Below are positions 53,860 to 62,516 of a stretch of DNA of 64,000 nucleotides, piece after piece. Under the pieces are notes generated by a model. The model was not told the origin of the DNA. It did not search any database and was given only the letters and a program-made list of their open reading frames with translations. The position numbers were made by a program, and so were the translations under genes. Each line of letters starts with the position of its first letter. Position 1 is the stretch's first letter. The stretch is from Gordonia oryzae (GTDB lineage: Bacteria; Actinomycetota; Actinomycetes; Mycobacteriales; Mycobacteriaceae), in contig NZ_RKMH01000008.1 in the NCBI RefSeq assembly GCF_003797185.1, positions 1 through 64,000 on the forward strand. Direction: 5' to 3'.

Positions 53860-53914
53860 ATTCTCGACGCCGGAAGGCCATCGCGGTCCGGCAGCCCAGC
53901 AGTGAGGAGCGATC

Positions 53915-54523
53915 ATGACCCGCGGGGTGAATGCGAGCGCGGGCGTCACCGACTTCGGTACCCGGAGACGCGCCGCGCTGTTCGACGACCTCCTCGCCCT
54001 GCTCCTCGCCGAGGGTTTCGCACATCTGTCCGTCGCCGACCTCGCCGGCAGATTGCACTGCTCCAAGACGACGATCTACACCCTCGCCGACAGCAAGGAG
54101 CAACTGGTCACCACGACCGTGACGCATTTCTTCCGGGTCGCCACCGAGCACGTCGAGGCGCGGGTCGTGGCGGCGACGTCGGCACGCGACGCGGTCATCG
54201 ATTACCTCATCGCCGTCGGCGAGGAACTCTCGCCTGCCTCCGAGGTGTTCATGACCGACCTGCATGCCTTCAGCCCGACCCGCGACCTCTACGAACAGAA
54301 CACCGCCGCAGCCGCCCGCCGGGTGCGGGAGCTGATCGACGCCGGAGTTCACGACGGCGAGTTCCGAGATGTCAATGCCGCGTTCGCTGCCGACGTCGCC
54401 GCGACGATGATGAGCCGCATCCAGCGACGAGAGGTGTTGGCGACCACGGGCCTCGACGACGCCGCCGCCTATCGACAGCTCGCCGCGATCCTCACCACTG
54501 GTATCGACGCCCAACAACGCTGA
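53915..54523 (+). CDS. TetR-family transcriptional regulator
   Basis: The protein has 202 residues. The N-terminal TetR helix-turn-helix is clear (RRAALFDDLLALLLAEGFAH, LSVADLAGRLHCSKTTIYTL), and a helical ligand domain follows. It is divergent from the acyl-CoA dehydrogenase gene and probably regulates it, perhaps in response to an acyl-CoA. It ends 21 bp before the convergent GHKL ATPase gene. Confidence 0.88.
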   Translation: MTRGVNASAGVTDFGTRRRAALFDDLLALLLAEGFAHLSVADLAGRLHCSKTTIYTLADSKEQLVTTTVTHFFRVATEHVEARVVAATSARDAVIDYLIAVGEELSPASEVFMTDLHAFSPTRDLYEQNTAAAARRVRELIDAGVHDGEFRDVNAAFAADVAATMMSRIQRREVLATTGLDDAAAYRQLAAILTTGIDAQQR

Positions 54524-54544
54524 CGGTCGGCAACGAGGCGGCCA

Positions 54545-57388
54545 TCAACGACGGCGGGACAGATGCGTACCACCCCGGTTGTCGACCCACCACCGCACCC
54601 GAACCTCACTCGACTCGCCACTACCCTTGCGCGACACTGCCATCCGCAAGTCGTCATACACACGCACCTCGCCGTGAACCGGCCTTCCGGTTTCGGCAGT
54701 GAACAACACCGCTGCGGTGTCGTCGGCCGTCGCATACTCCCCCGCACCGACCGGTTCGGCGGTGAGCTCCTCCGATACCGTCGGGAGGTCCAGGACATCT
54801 GCCAAAAGCGCTGCACCCTCGGGGCTGTCGGGACCGATCACGAGGACCCCGGGATCGACGGCCTGCGCCCACCACCGGTCATCGACAACGACCGGCACGC
54901 GATGGTCATCGGTGAGGACGGTGGCACCGGAGGCGACCCGCACGCCGTCGGGTGCATCGATCTCCGACCAGTCGATCCTGCCCGACCGGCAGACCTCAGC
55001 CACCGCGGAGTAGATCCCGCGGGCGACACCGGGCGAGATCGATCTTGCCCGATCGCCCAGCCTGGCCAGCAACAACGATGCCTGCGTGGCGGATTCGGGT
55101 GGCAATGCCGCGACCGCTGGGGCCAGCGCGTCCGCGTGCGGATGCTCGAGCGGATCGAGCACACCGACGAGCGAGTGGTCCGACGGCGCGCGGTATTCAC
55201 CAAGCAGTGCTCCGTCGACCTCGGCGAAGTGGCGTAACCACCAGGCCGTGTACCCCTCGCGATCGTCGAGCGCTCGTGCCGCTTGCTCATCCTCGACGAT
55301 CAACGTCAGGGCACGCTCCCACCGAGCGGGGTCGACGAGGTCGAGATCACGGATGGCGCACAGACGTTCCGGCGGATCCGGCAAGGTCTCCCACCACTGC
55401 TCCTCGTCGGGAAGATCGTGATCGGGCCCGGTCGGCAGCTCATCGCCGATCACCGCGAACGACCATCCCACTCCGAGCCGACGAAGCACCTGCACACTGT
55501 GCCGCTCGGCGACGTCGGTGTCGAGCAGACCGAAGGGATGGTCCTCGACGAGCACCGCGGCCAACGGCGAATCGGCGAGCAGCATCTCGTCGGCACTACG
55601 CAAGTCTCCATCGTCGGCGGGTAACGGAAGCCGCGACAGCCATCCGGGCACATCGGTATCGGTGCCAGCTCCGAGCAGCGCGAGAACTTCCTCGGCCAGA
55701 CCAGTGGCGTCAACCTCCTCACCCGCACCGTCCTCGACAAGGTCGGCCGCCTCCTCGACGAGCACGCGCAATGCCGGATCGGCGAGTGCATCGGTGATCG
55801 AAAGCCGCTGCACGCCCAGTCGTTCCAGGAGGGGATGGTCAGCCTCGGCCGCAACGGTACGAATCCAGCGCAGGGGCGTCTGCACGGCGTGCGCGGTGAA
55901 CAATCCACGCGCACCGATGTTCATCCGACCATCCGAACGCGGGATGGGCAGCGCGGCAAGTTCTTCGGCGTCGAGGGTTGTCGACACCAGCGGTGCGAGC
56001 GCCGCGTACAACCGCCCCCACCACGCAGGGTCGCGATCCACACCGGTTAGCCGCTCCGCCAACAACGCCAAGCCGATGCGGGACACGCCGAGCGATTCGA
56101 GCACCGGAAGTTGATGTGCGAGAGACAGATCTGGATGGACGAGATCGGTGAACAGCTCGCCGAGCACCTCCGCGAGATCGGGATCGAGCCCAATCAGCAC
56201 CGACGCACCCTCAGGCACCAGCGGCACCCCTGCGATGCCGGGTAGCCAAGCAGTACGACGCAGTTCACCGAGCACCGCGTCGATCAACCGGGCATCGTCG
56301 CCGTTACGCGCGCGATGCGCGCGAGGAACGAGTGCCACGCCGTCGCCGGGCTCGGCAAGACGCAACACGTCCACGTAACCCGCTGCGGCCGCGGCGATGT
56401 CGGCATCGGGGTGCACGTGGCGACGATCCTGGGTGAGCGGGAGACGGGCGATGAGCCGACACGGCAACGACAGTTCGATGTCCGTCGGTGTCGGCGCCCA
56501 GAGCACATCGGCCGCCGACGCGTCCGCCCCGGCACTGACCGGCCGACCATCGTCGGCGCGCAACCATCGTGACGGCCCGTGCTCGATTTCGGCGAAGTCC
56601 CGACTCCGCCGATCGTCCCGGCCCGTCACGGTCACCGTGAGCCGACGAACTCGGGAACCGGAGGACAGTTCGTCATTGACCAGGTCGGTCCGGTCGATCT
56701 CGAAAGCGTTGTCCTCCACGGTGATCAACCGCAGCGCGGTCAGCGCCAGAAGCAGATCGGGGGCCTGCGCGGCAGCTGCGTCGAGGATCGCTTGCGGGTC
56801 GAGTCCCTCGACCAGGCCGAGGACGATCTCGGTCGCGAAACCCGCGCGCGGAACCCCCTTACCCGGCCAGGCCAGCCGCAGGAGCGGAACCCGTGCTGCG
56901 TCAACAATTCCCGCCTCGGCAACCGCGGCAGCGGCACGTGCACGATCGAAACGGATCGTCCCGGTCGTCGAGCGGATCTCGATGGTGTGCGCGACGGCGG
57001 CGGTGGCACTGAATCCCACCCCGAACCGGCCGATGACGCCACCGGTGCCATCGGGCCGTTTGGCCGAGACACGTAGTGCCAGCAGCGACCGGACTCCCGC
57101 TTCGGTCAGCGGCGCACCGGTATTGGCAACGTGGAGATCGTCGACATCCGACCAGATCGCGACCTCTCCCTCGACCCCTCCGAGCCGGGCCGCGTCGGCC
57201 GCGTTGGTGACCAGTTCGACGAAGAGGCGGTCGCGGTAGCCGACACTCGCCAGATCATCCTCGGCGGCAACATCTTCGGCCAGACGCGTCGGCGAGTTCC
57301 GCCACGCCGACAGTGTTGACGTGGCGAGGTCGGCGGTACCGAAGGGGTCCGTGTGCACCGGGACGGATCGGGCAACTCCGGGCGTCAA
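54545..57388 (-). CDS. GHKL-type ATPase, sacsin N-terminal-like
   Basis: The protein has 947 residues. The N-terminal Bergerat ATP-binding fold has ELVTNAADAA (58-67, with Glu58 and Asn62 as Mg/ATP contacts), VANTGAPL (87-94) and GRFGVGFSA (120-128). This resembles the Hsp90/sacsin group rather than histidine kinases; there is no kinase phosphoacceptor domain. The remaining ~800 residues are unrecognised. The start overlaps the stop of the DUF3027 gene (ATGA, 57385-57388), so the two are strongly coupled. A chaperone-like role is an inference from the fold. Confidence 0.82.
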   Translation of the reverse strand: MTPGVARSVPVHTDPFGTADLATSTLSAWRNSPTRLAEDVAAEDDLASVGYRDRLFVELVTNAADAARLGGVEGEVAIWSDVDDLHVANTGAPLTEAGVRSLLALRVSAKRPDGTGGVIGRFGVGFSATAAVAHTIEIRSTTGTIRFDRARAAAAVAEAGIVDAARVPLLRLAWPGKGVPRAGFATEIVLGLVEGLDPQAILDAAAAQAPDLLLALTALRLITVEDNAFEIDRTDLVNDELSSGSRVRRLTVTVTGRDDRRSRDFAEIEHGPSRWLRADDGRPVSAGADASAADVLWAPTPTDIELSLPCRLIARLPLTQDRRHVHPDADIAAAAAGYVDVLRLAEPGDGVALVPRAHRARNGDDARLIDAVLGELRRTAWLPGIAGVPLVPEGASVLIGLDPDLAEVLGELFTDLVHPDLSLAHQLPVLESLGVSRIGLALLAERLTGVDRDPAWWGRLYAALAPLVSTTLDAEELAALPIPRSDGRMNIGARGLFTAHAVQTPLRWIRTVAAEADHPLLERLGVQRLSITDALADPALRVLVEEAADLVEDGAGEEVDATGLAEEVLALLGAGTDTDVPGWLSRLPLPADDGDLRSADEMLLADSPLAAVLVEDHPFGLLDTDVAERHSVQVLRRLGVGWSFAVIGDELPTGPDHDLPDEEQWWETLPDPPERLCAIRDLDLVDPARWERALTLIVEDEQAARALDDREGYTAWWLRHFAEVDGALLGEYRAPSDHSLVGVLDPLEHPHADALAPAVAALPPESATQASLLLARLGDRARSISPGVARGIYSAVAEVCRSGRIDWSEIDAPDGVRVASGATVLTDDHRVPVVVDDRWWAQAVDPGVLVIGPDSPEGAALLADVLDLPTVSEELTAEPVGAGEYATADDTAAVLFTAETGRPVHGEVRVYDDLRMAVSRKGSGESSEVRVRWWVDNRGGTHLSRRR

Positions 57389-58245
57389 GCCCGAGCGTTC
57401 GGCTCGCCGTCAGCGCCCGCAGCACCTGCACCAGCGCCGACCGCAACGATCTCGAGAACGCCATCGTCGAAGGCGTCGTACGCCGGTGATCCCTCACCGC
57501 TCGGGGCGACGACGTCGGAGTGCGCCCCGCATCCGTATTCGGCCGAGACCACCCGGCCATCGGCGGAATACTCGTTGGCACACGCGCCGAAAGCCACCCG
57601 CAACGCACCCGACAGCGGAATGTAAAAACCGCAGGTGCAGCACGGAAAAGGCGACGCAACTGCCATCTCTGCGCCGGGACCGTGCTCGCCGTCGTACCAG
57701 CGCTGCGCAGCCGCGTCGCGGCCCTCCCGGCTGAGCAATCGCCGACGTCCGAGCCCGAGTACCCCGGCAACCTCGGCCAGGTCCTCCGGGTCGGGTGCCG
57801 ATGCCTCGACACCACGGGCCGGATAGTCGTCGGCGACCTCCGGCACCACAGTCTCGCGGAGCAGGGCGCTCGTGGTGTCGACATGGTTGGGAACGAGCCG
57901 CGGATCGTTGGAGTCGGCGGCTAGCATGTCACCTGCCGTCAGATCGCCCGGCGCGACGCGCTCACTCCACGGCACCCATTCGGGCGTGAGGAGCGAACCT
58001 TCGCCCGGCAGGAGGACCACCTCACTGACTGTGACCACGTCGGTCCCGGGCGCGCCGGCGACCACCACACACCACTGCCAGCCGCGGTATCCGGTGAGAT
58101 CGGCGTCGAAGTAGTGTGCTGCGGCCCACGCGCCCTCCGCGATCGCCTGACGATGGGCACCCGGCTCATGCCCGTCTTCGACGAGCGCGGCACGGGCGAC
58201 CTCGACGGCGTCGAGCAACCGCTGGCCGTCCATTACTTCAGTCAC
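57385..58245 (-). CDS. DUF3027 protein with a cysteine cluster
   Basis: The protein has 286 residues. The N-terminal half has GWQWCVVVAGAPGTDVVTVS and LLTPEWVPWSERVAPGDL. The C-terminal half holds a probable zinc site: Cys202, Cys203 and Cys205 (FPCCTCGFYIP), Cys222, Cys239 and His242. The end is a low-complexity Gly/Ala stretch. It is conserved in Mycobacteriales next to an MFS gene, and here it is coupled to the GHKL ATPase. Function unknown. Confidence 0.78.
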   Translation of the reverse strand: MTEVMDGQRLLDAVEVARAALVEDGHEPGAHRQAIAEGAWAAAHYFDADLTGYRGWQWCVVVAGAPGTDVVTVSEVVLLPGEGSLLTPEWVPWSERVAPGDLTAGDMLAADSNDPRLVPNHVDTTSALLRETVVPEVADDYPARGVEASAPDPEDLAEVAGVLGLGRRRLLSREGRDAAAQRWYDGEHGPGAEMAVASPFPCCTCGFYIPLSGALRVAFGACANEYSADGRVVSAEYGCGAHSDVVAPSGEGSPAYDAFDDGVLEIVAVGAGAGAAGADGEPNARA

Positions 58246-58352
58246 GCCCTCCAGTGTGCCTCACCCGGAGACCGCGGGTCGCAGCGGCTGCGCGCGACAC
58301 TTCCGAACGACACATACGGCGGCCCGGTCGGCCGATGAGGAACAATTGACGC

Positions 58353-60347
58353 GTGATCGGACGGAAGCCGAAGGACAGCGCCGCCGCGCCCGCGGGGACC
58401 TCGGGCCCCGCGGGTGCCGCGCGTACCCGACGCAACCCCGTCGACCACCCCGGGGCCGCGAACTATCCGGCCGATGGCGCACGCCGCCGTGCCGCCCCGA
58501 CGCGGATCCCGTCGCACGGCAATCCCCCGGGCGGGAACCGCGGCGAGGCGTACCTGCCGCCGCGGACCCACAATCCGCATCTGCCCCCCCTCGACGACAC
58601 GCCGACCGATCCCCATGACGAGACGGGACCGGGCGGCCATCGGACACAGGCCCTGCCGACCGATCCGGCGCCAGAGGCGCCGAAGAAGATCACGGTCGCG
58701 CGGGTGGCGGCGATGCGCAGCAGGCAACTGACCGCGAAGGGGCTCGGCAAGATCCACCAGGCAGCCACCGCCGACGGCGCCGACCAGTCGGGTCTGACCG
58801 CGCTGACCTTGCCGGTGATCGTGAACTTCGCCGTTGACGCGGCGATGGCGGTCGCGTTGGCCAACACATTGTTCTTCTCGGCTGCCACCGGACAGTCCAA
58901 GGTATCGGTAGCGCTGTATCTCGCGCTCACCATCGCACCGTTCGCACTGATCGCACCGTTGATCGGGCCGTTGCTCGACAGACTGCAGCAAGGCCGTCGG
59001 ATCGCGATGGCCGCCACCTTTGGCGCCCGTGTGGTGCTCGCACTGCTGATCATGACCAACGTCAGCTGGGATCCGGTTGCCGATCAGCTCAACTACGACC
59101 CGTGGGTGCTCTATCCCTGCGCGCTGGGTCTGCTGGTGCTGTCCAAGTCGTTCGGTGTGCTCAAGTCGGCGGTCACCCCGCGGGTGGTCCCCCCGACGAT
59201 CGACCTGCCGCGGGTGAACTCCCGGCTGACGATGTTCGGCCTGGTCGGCGGCACGATCATCGGTGGCGCGGTGGCCGGGCTCTTCGAGGTATTGCTGGCC
59301 AAGGCGCTGCCGTGGCACCTGCCCGGCGCGATGCTCTGGCTTGCGGTCATCGCCGCATACGGCGCATACCTGTGCATGCGTATCCCGTCCTGGGTCGAGG
59401 TCACCGAGGGAGAGATCCCGGCGACGTTGACCTATCACGCCCCGCACGCCGCAGCCGCGGCACCGGGACGGGCGGGCATGCGCGGCGGGGCCAAAGCGCT
59501 GGCCGCGAAGATGCGTCAGCCCCTCGGACGCAAGGTGGTCGCTGCGCTGTGGGGTAACGGCACCATCCGCATCCTCACCGGCTTCCTCACGCTCTACATC
59601 GCCTTCTATGCCAAGTCCCAGCAGGGCGTGCACTCGGATTGGAAGCAGCTCGCGACCATTGGCGCGGTGGGCGCCGCGGCGGGCGTGGGCAACGCCATCG
59701 GCAACGGGGTCGGCACACGTCTGCAACTGCGTAACCCGTCCAAGATCGTGTTGTATTCGACGGCCGCATGCTTCGTGATGGCCGTACTCGCGGCGATATT
59801 CGGCAACATCGTGCTGGCGACGGCGACCGCGCTGGTCGCCTCTGGCACCAGCGCGATCGGCAAGGTGTGCCTCGATTCGTCGATCCAGGACGATTTACCC
59901 GAGCAGTCGCGGGCATCGGCGTTCGGCCGGTCGGAGACGGTCCTGCAGTTGTGCTGGGTCCTCGGTGCCGCTCTCGGTGTGCTGTTGCCGACGACGCTGT
60001 GGGTGGGGTTCACCGTCGTCTCGGTCTTGCTGGGGCTGGGACTCGCGCAGACGGTGCTGACCGATCGCGGACGCTCCCTGGTTCCCGGCCTCGGTGGTGA
60101 GCGTCCCGAGCATGCGGAGCCGACCATGTCGTTCGCCGATCTCGGGACGCCGGCCTACAGCCATCCGACGCAGCGGCATGCTGCGGTCCGGCCGGATCGT
60201 CCGAACGGCCATCCGGTCGGCCGCCCGGCGGATCCGGCGTCGGCACCCACCCGACCGCACCGACCGGCAGGCCCGGCGCAGGGTCCGTCGTCCCGCGACG
60301 CTTCCGGACCGGGTGCTCAGCCCACCAAGCGGATGGGATATCACTAG
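58353..60347 (+). CDS. MFS-type membrane protein (Rv0876c-like)
   Basis: The protein has 664 residues from GTG 58353. The first ~115 are hydrophilic and Pro/Arg-rich, the central ~430 hold about 10-12 membrane helices (VIVNFAVDAAMAVALANTLF, LTIAPFALIAPLIGPLLDRL), and the last ~85 are Pro/His/Arg-rich and disordered. The conserved core matches the long MFS protein next to DUF2771 in mycobacteria. Transport substrate unknown. The DUF2771 gene follows after 3 bp. Confidence 0.82.
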   Translation: MIGRKPKDSAAAPAGTSGPAGAARTRRNPVDHPGAANYPADGARRRAAPTRIPSHGNPPGGNRGEAYLPPRTHNPHLPPLDDTPTDPHDETGPGGHRTQALPTDPAPEAPKKITVARVAAMRSRQLTAKGLGKIHQAATADGADQSGLTALTLPVIVNFAVDAAMAVALANTLFFSAATGQSKVSVALYLALTIAPFALIAPLIGPLLDRLQQGRRIAMAATFGARVVLALLIMTNVSWDPVADQLNYDPWVLYPCALGLLVLSKSFGVLKSAVTPRVVPPTIDLPRVNSRLTMFGLVGGTIIGGAVAGLFEVLLAKALPWHLPGAMLWLAVIAAYGAYLCMRIPSWVEVTEGEIPATLTYHAPHAAAAAPGRAGMRGGAKALAAKMRQPLGRKVVAALWGNGTIRILTGFLTLYIAFYAKSQQGVHSDWKQLATIGAVGAAAGVGNAIGNGVGTRLQLRNPSKIVLYSTAACFVMAVLAAIFGNIVLATATALVASGTSAIGKVCLDSSIQDDLPEQSRASAFGRSETVLQLCWVLGAALGVLLPTTLWVGFTVVSVLLGLGLAQTVLTDRGRSLVPGLGGERPEHAEPTMSFADLGTPAYSHPTQRHAAVRPDRPNGHPVGRPADPASAPTRPHRPAGPAQGPSSRDASGPGAQPTKRMGYH

Positions 60348-60350
60348 AGC

Positions 60351-60878
60351 GTGGTCAACCCCGGTGAGAAGAAGGCGATCGCGATCATCGCCGCAGTGGC
60401 CGTCGTGTTCGTGGTGGTCGTCGCGGCAGGCGTCGGCATCCTGGTGGCCGGCAATACCGGCGAGCACAAGGACGATGCGTACATCCAGCTCGCCGTCGGC
60501 GGCGAGCTCCATACGGTGCAGCCGGCCCGGTGGTGTGACGTATTCGTACGTGAGTGCACCCCGCCACGGGATCAGCCTCAGCGCACGACGCCGCGGGTGC
60601 CGATCCCGCTGAACTCAACGGCGCTGCTGTCGGTCTCGAAGACCGTCGCCAAGTCTCCGTGGAATCTCACGACCCTCTACTGGACCCCGCAGGGCCTGGT
60701 GGAAGAAGAATCACCGCAGCCGTCGAACACCACCTACACGGTCGCCCTGCGATCGCGCCCCGACCGCGTACTGCTGGGCGTGACGATCACCGCGGCATCG
60801 GCGGTGGCGACCAACCCGGACGGGTCGACCGACATCGCGCGCGGTCTCATCGCTGCCGACACCGCGCCGCCCACGTGA
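60351..60878 (+). CDS. DUF2771 membrane-anchored protein (Rv0875c-like)
   Basis: The protein has 175 residues from GTG 60351. A basic start leads to one membrane helix (about 9-33, AIAIIAAVAVVFVVVVAAGV), with an outer domain carrying two cysteines (WCDVFVRECTPP) that could form a disulfide. Its position directly after the MFS gene suggests the two work together. It may be a lipoprotein-like or signal-anchored protein; no lipobox is evident. Function unknown. Confidence 0.75.
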   Translation: MVNPGEKKAIAIIAAVAVVFVVVVAAGVGILVAGNTGEHKDDAYIQLAVGGELHTVQPARWCDVFVRECTPPRDQPQRTTPRVPIPLNSTALLSVSKTVAKSPWNLTTLYWTPQGLVEEESPQPSNTTYTVALRSRPDRVLLGVTITAASAVATNPDGSTDIARGLIAADTAPPT

Positions 60879-60883
60879 GGGTG

Positions 60884-60974
60884 AGCTAGGGTGTGTCTCC
60901 CAATTCCCTTTGCGGGTCTTGGCGGCACGATTGCGCCAATCCCTCGCAGAAGAATCGGGAGACACACCCTAGCT
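60884..60974. repeat. 91-bp long palindrome: MITE-like element or bidirectional terminator
   Basis: Perfect 18-bp terminal arms (AGCTAGGGTGTGTCTCCC at 60884-60901 and its complement at 60957-60974) enclose partly complementary inner arms and an internal TTGGCG/CGCCAA stem, so the whole unit can fold. Both ends carry CTAG. It sits between the convergent DUF2771 and cold-shock genes and contains the cold-shock stop codon. The folding suits a terminator; the clean arms and flanking CTAG suit a small IS5-type MITE. Confidence 0.7.
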
Positions 60975-61382
60975 GTCGAGCTCGCGGGCGACGGCACGCA
61001 CGACCTCGGAAATGCGTTGTGCGGTTTTGCGATCCGGGTAGCGACCCTTGCGCAGATCCGGCTGCACCTTGCCCTCGAGAAGGGTGATGAGATCGGCGAC
61101 CATGCCGTGGAGTTCGTCGGGGCTGTGCCGCTTGACCTCTTTACGCGCGGCTTCACGGGTGTTCTTGGTGACGCTGGGTGCGGGTTCGAGCACGGTGACG
61201 GTCAATGCCTGCGGGCCCCGACGCCCCGCAGCCATCCCGAACTCCACCCGCTGGCCGGGCTTGAGCGCCTCGACGCCGTCGGGCAACGCCGACGAACGCA
61301 CGTACACGTCTTCGCCACCGTCTTGTGCGAGAAAACCGAAGCCCTTCTCGGCGTCGTACCACTTCACCTTGCCGCTCGGCAC
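60969..61382 (-). CDS. cspB: Cold-shock domain protein with C-terminal helical extension (CspB-like)
   Basis: The protein has 137 residues from GTG 61382, with AAGGTGA upstream. The cold-shock domain covers residues 1-65 and has both RNA-binding motifs ([17 protein letters not shown] and DVYVRSSAL). The extra ~70 residues ([40 protein letters not shown]) match the long mycobacterial CspB. It binds single-stranded RNA or DNA. The TAG stop lies inside the 91-bp palindrome. The 207-bp upstream spacer is shared with a divergent gene. Confidence 0.9.
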   Translation of the reverse strand: MPSGKVKWYDAEKGFGFLAQDGGEDVYVRSSALPDGVEALKPGQRVEFGMAAGRRGPQALTVTVLEPAPSVTKNTREAARKEVKRHSPDELHGMVADLITLLEGKVQPDLRKGRYPDRKTAQRISEVVRAVARELDS

Positions 61383-61588
61383 TGTGCTCACCTTCACTCG
61401 AACGTCGTTGTCGTTGCATGCGGTCGATCCACCACATGACAAGGGCGCCCTGGCCCACGACAATGAGCAAGGCGCCTGGTGAAGCCAGTCTAGCCAATGG
61501 GCAAAACGAATTCTCGAGGCAGCGTGAGCCGCGCGCTGACCGGTCACGACACCGTCATCATCACCCCGGGTGCTCTACCGTGGAAGCC

Positions 61589-61888
61589 ATGGAGAGCAAG
61601 CGTGTCGCCGGCGCCGGCGCCGGGAGGCAAGCGTACGGGTTGAAGGCACACGGCGATCGTCGCTCGCTGACTCCGGGAGCCGGCGAGTCGTCCACGTCGC
61701 GGCTGCTGCCCCTGGCGGGCGTGGTCTTTGTGATCGGGCTGCTCGCGATCGTTGCGTTGTTCCTCACCCCGGTGGCCGATCACGGCGAGACCGCTCCGAC
61801 CGCGGTGTATCTGTTGACGATGTGCGCCCCGCTGGGCTTCTTGATGGGCGTCATCTACGCGTTGCGGTCGGGCCGTGGGACCCGGTGA
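61589..61888 (+). CDS. Small two-helix membrane protein (Rv0870c-like)
   Basis: The protein has 99 residues from ATG 61589. A basic N-terminus is followed by two membrane helices (about 36-56, LLPLAGVVFVIGLLAIVALF; and 68-90, AVYLLTMCAPLGFLMGVIYA). It lies between the cold-shock and molybdopterin genes, as in mycobacteria. The spacer 61383-61588 contains a small palindrome (AGGGCGCCCT, 61442-61451) and otherwise nothing I can name. Function unknown. Confidence 0.7.
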   Translation: MESKRVAGAGAGRQAYGLKAHGDRRSLTPGAGESSTSRLLPLAGVVFVIGLLAIVALFLTPVADHGETAPTAVYLLTMCAPLGFLMGVIYALRSGRGTR

Positions 61889-62516
61889 TCGGGTGTCGGC
61901 TTCTGTGGATCGACCCTCGGTGATCGCCACCCACGCCGATCTCGCGCCGGCATCGGACGAGGACGCGCTGAAGCGGGCGTACAGCTGTTTCCCGTCCGGT
62001 GTGGTCGCGGTCTGCTGTCATCGTGGCGCGCCTGAGCCCCGCCCGCCCTCCGACGGCAACGATTCGACCGGCCCCAGCGATTCGACCGGCCCGGAACTGG
62101 TCGGAATGGCCGCGAGTGCCTTCACTTCGGTATCGCTGGATCCACCGCTGGTGAGCGTGTGCGTGCAGAACACCTCGACAACGTGGCCACGGCTGCGCGA
62201 CGCCGGCACCGTCGGTGTCAGCGTATTCGCCCACGACCAGGCACAGCTGTGCCGTCAGCTCGCCGGTCCGGCACTACGACGGTTCGACGACATCGAGCCT
62301 CTCGGTTCCGACGACGGAGCCCTATTCATCCCGGGCGCGGCCGCTCACCTGTCGTGCACGATCGAGAGTGAGATCCTCGCCGGCGATCACCTGCTGGTGC
62401 TGCTGCGCATCCAGCGCCTCGACGCCGATCCGACTGTCGAGCCACTCGTGTTCCACGCCAGCACCTTCCGTGCCCTCCAGGCACGGATTCCCAACGACGA
62501 TCCCGCACGGCGATGA
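61875..62516 (+). CDS. Flavin reductase-domain protein
   Basis: The protein has up to 213 residues. The start is uncertain (GTG 61875, overlapping the previous gene, or GTG 61893 or 61920). The FMN-binding split-barrel flavin reductase pattern is visible: FPSGVVAVCCHRG, GMAASAFTSVSLDPPLVSVC and the C-terminal DHLLVLLRIQRLD. Such proteins reduce FMN with NAD(P)H for a monooxygenase partner, which is not adjacent here. Its stop overlaps the moaA start (ATGA, 62513-62516). Confidence 0.82.
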   Translation: MGPGDRVSASVDRPSVIATHADLAPASDEDALKRAYSCFPSGVVAVCCHRGAPEPRPPSDGNDSTGPSDSTGPELVGMAASAFTSVSLDPPLVSVCVQNTSTTWPRLRDAGTVGVSVFAHDQAQLCRQLAGPALRRFDDIEPLGSDDGALFIPGAAAHLSCTIESEILAGDHLLVLLRIQRLDADPTVEPLVFHASTFRALQARIPNDDPARR

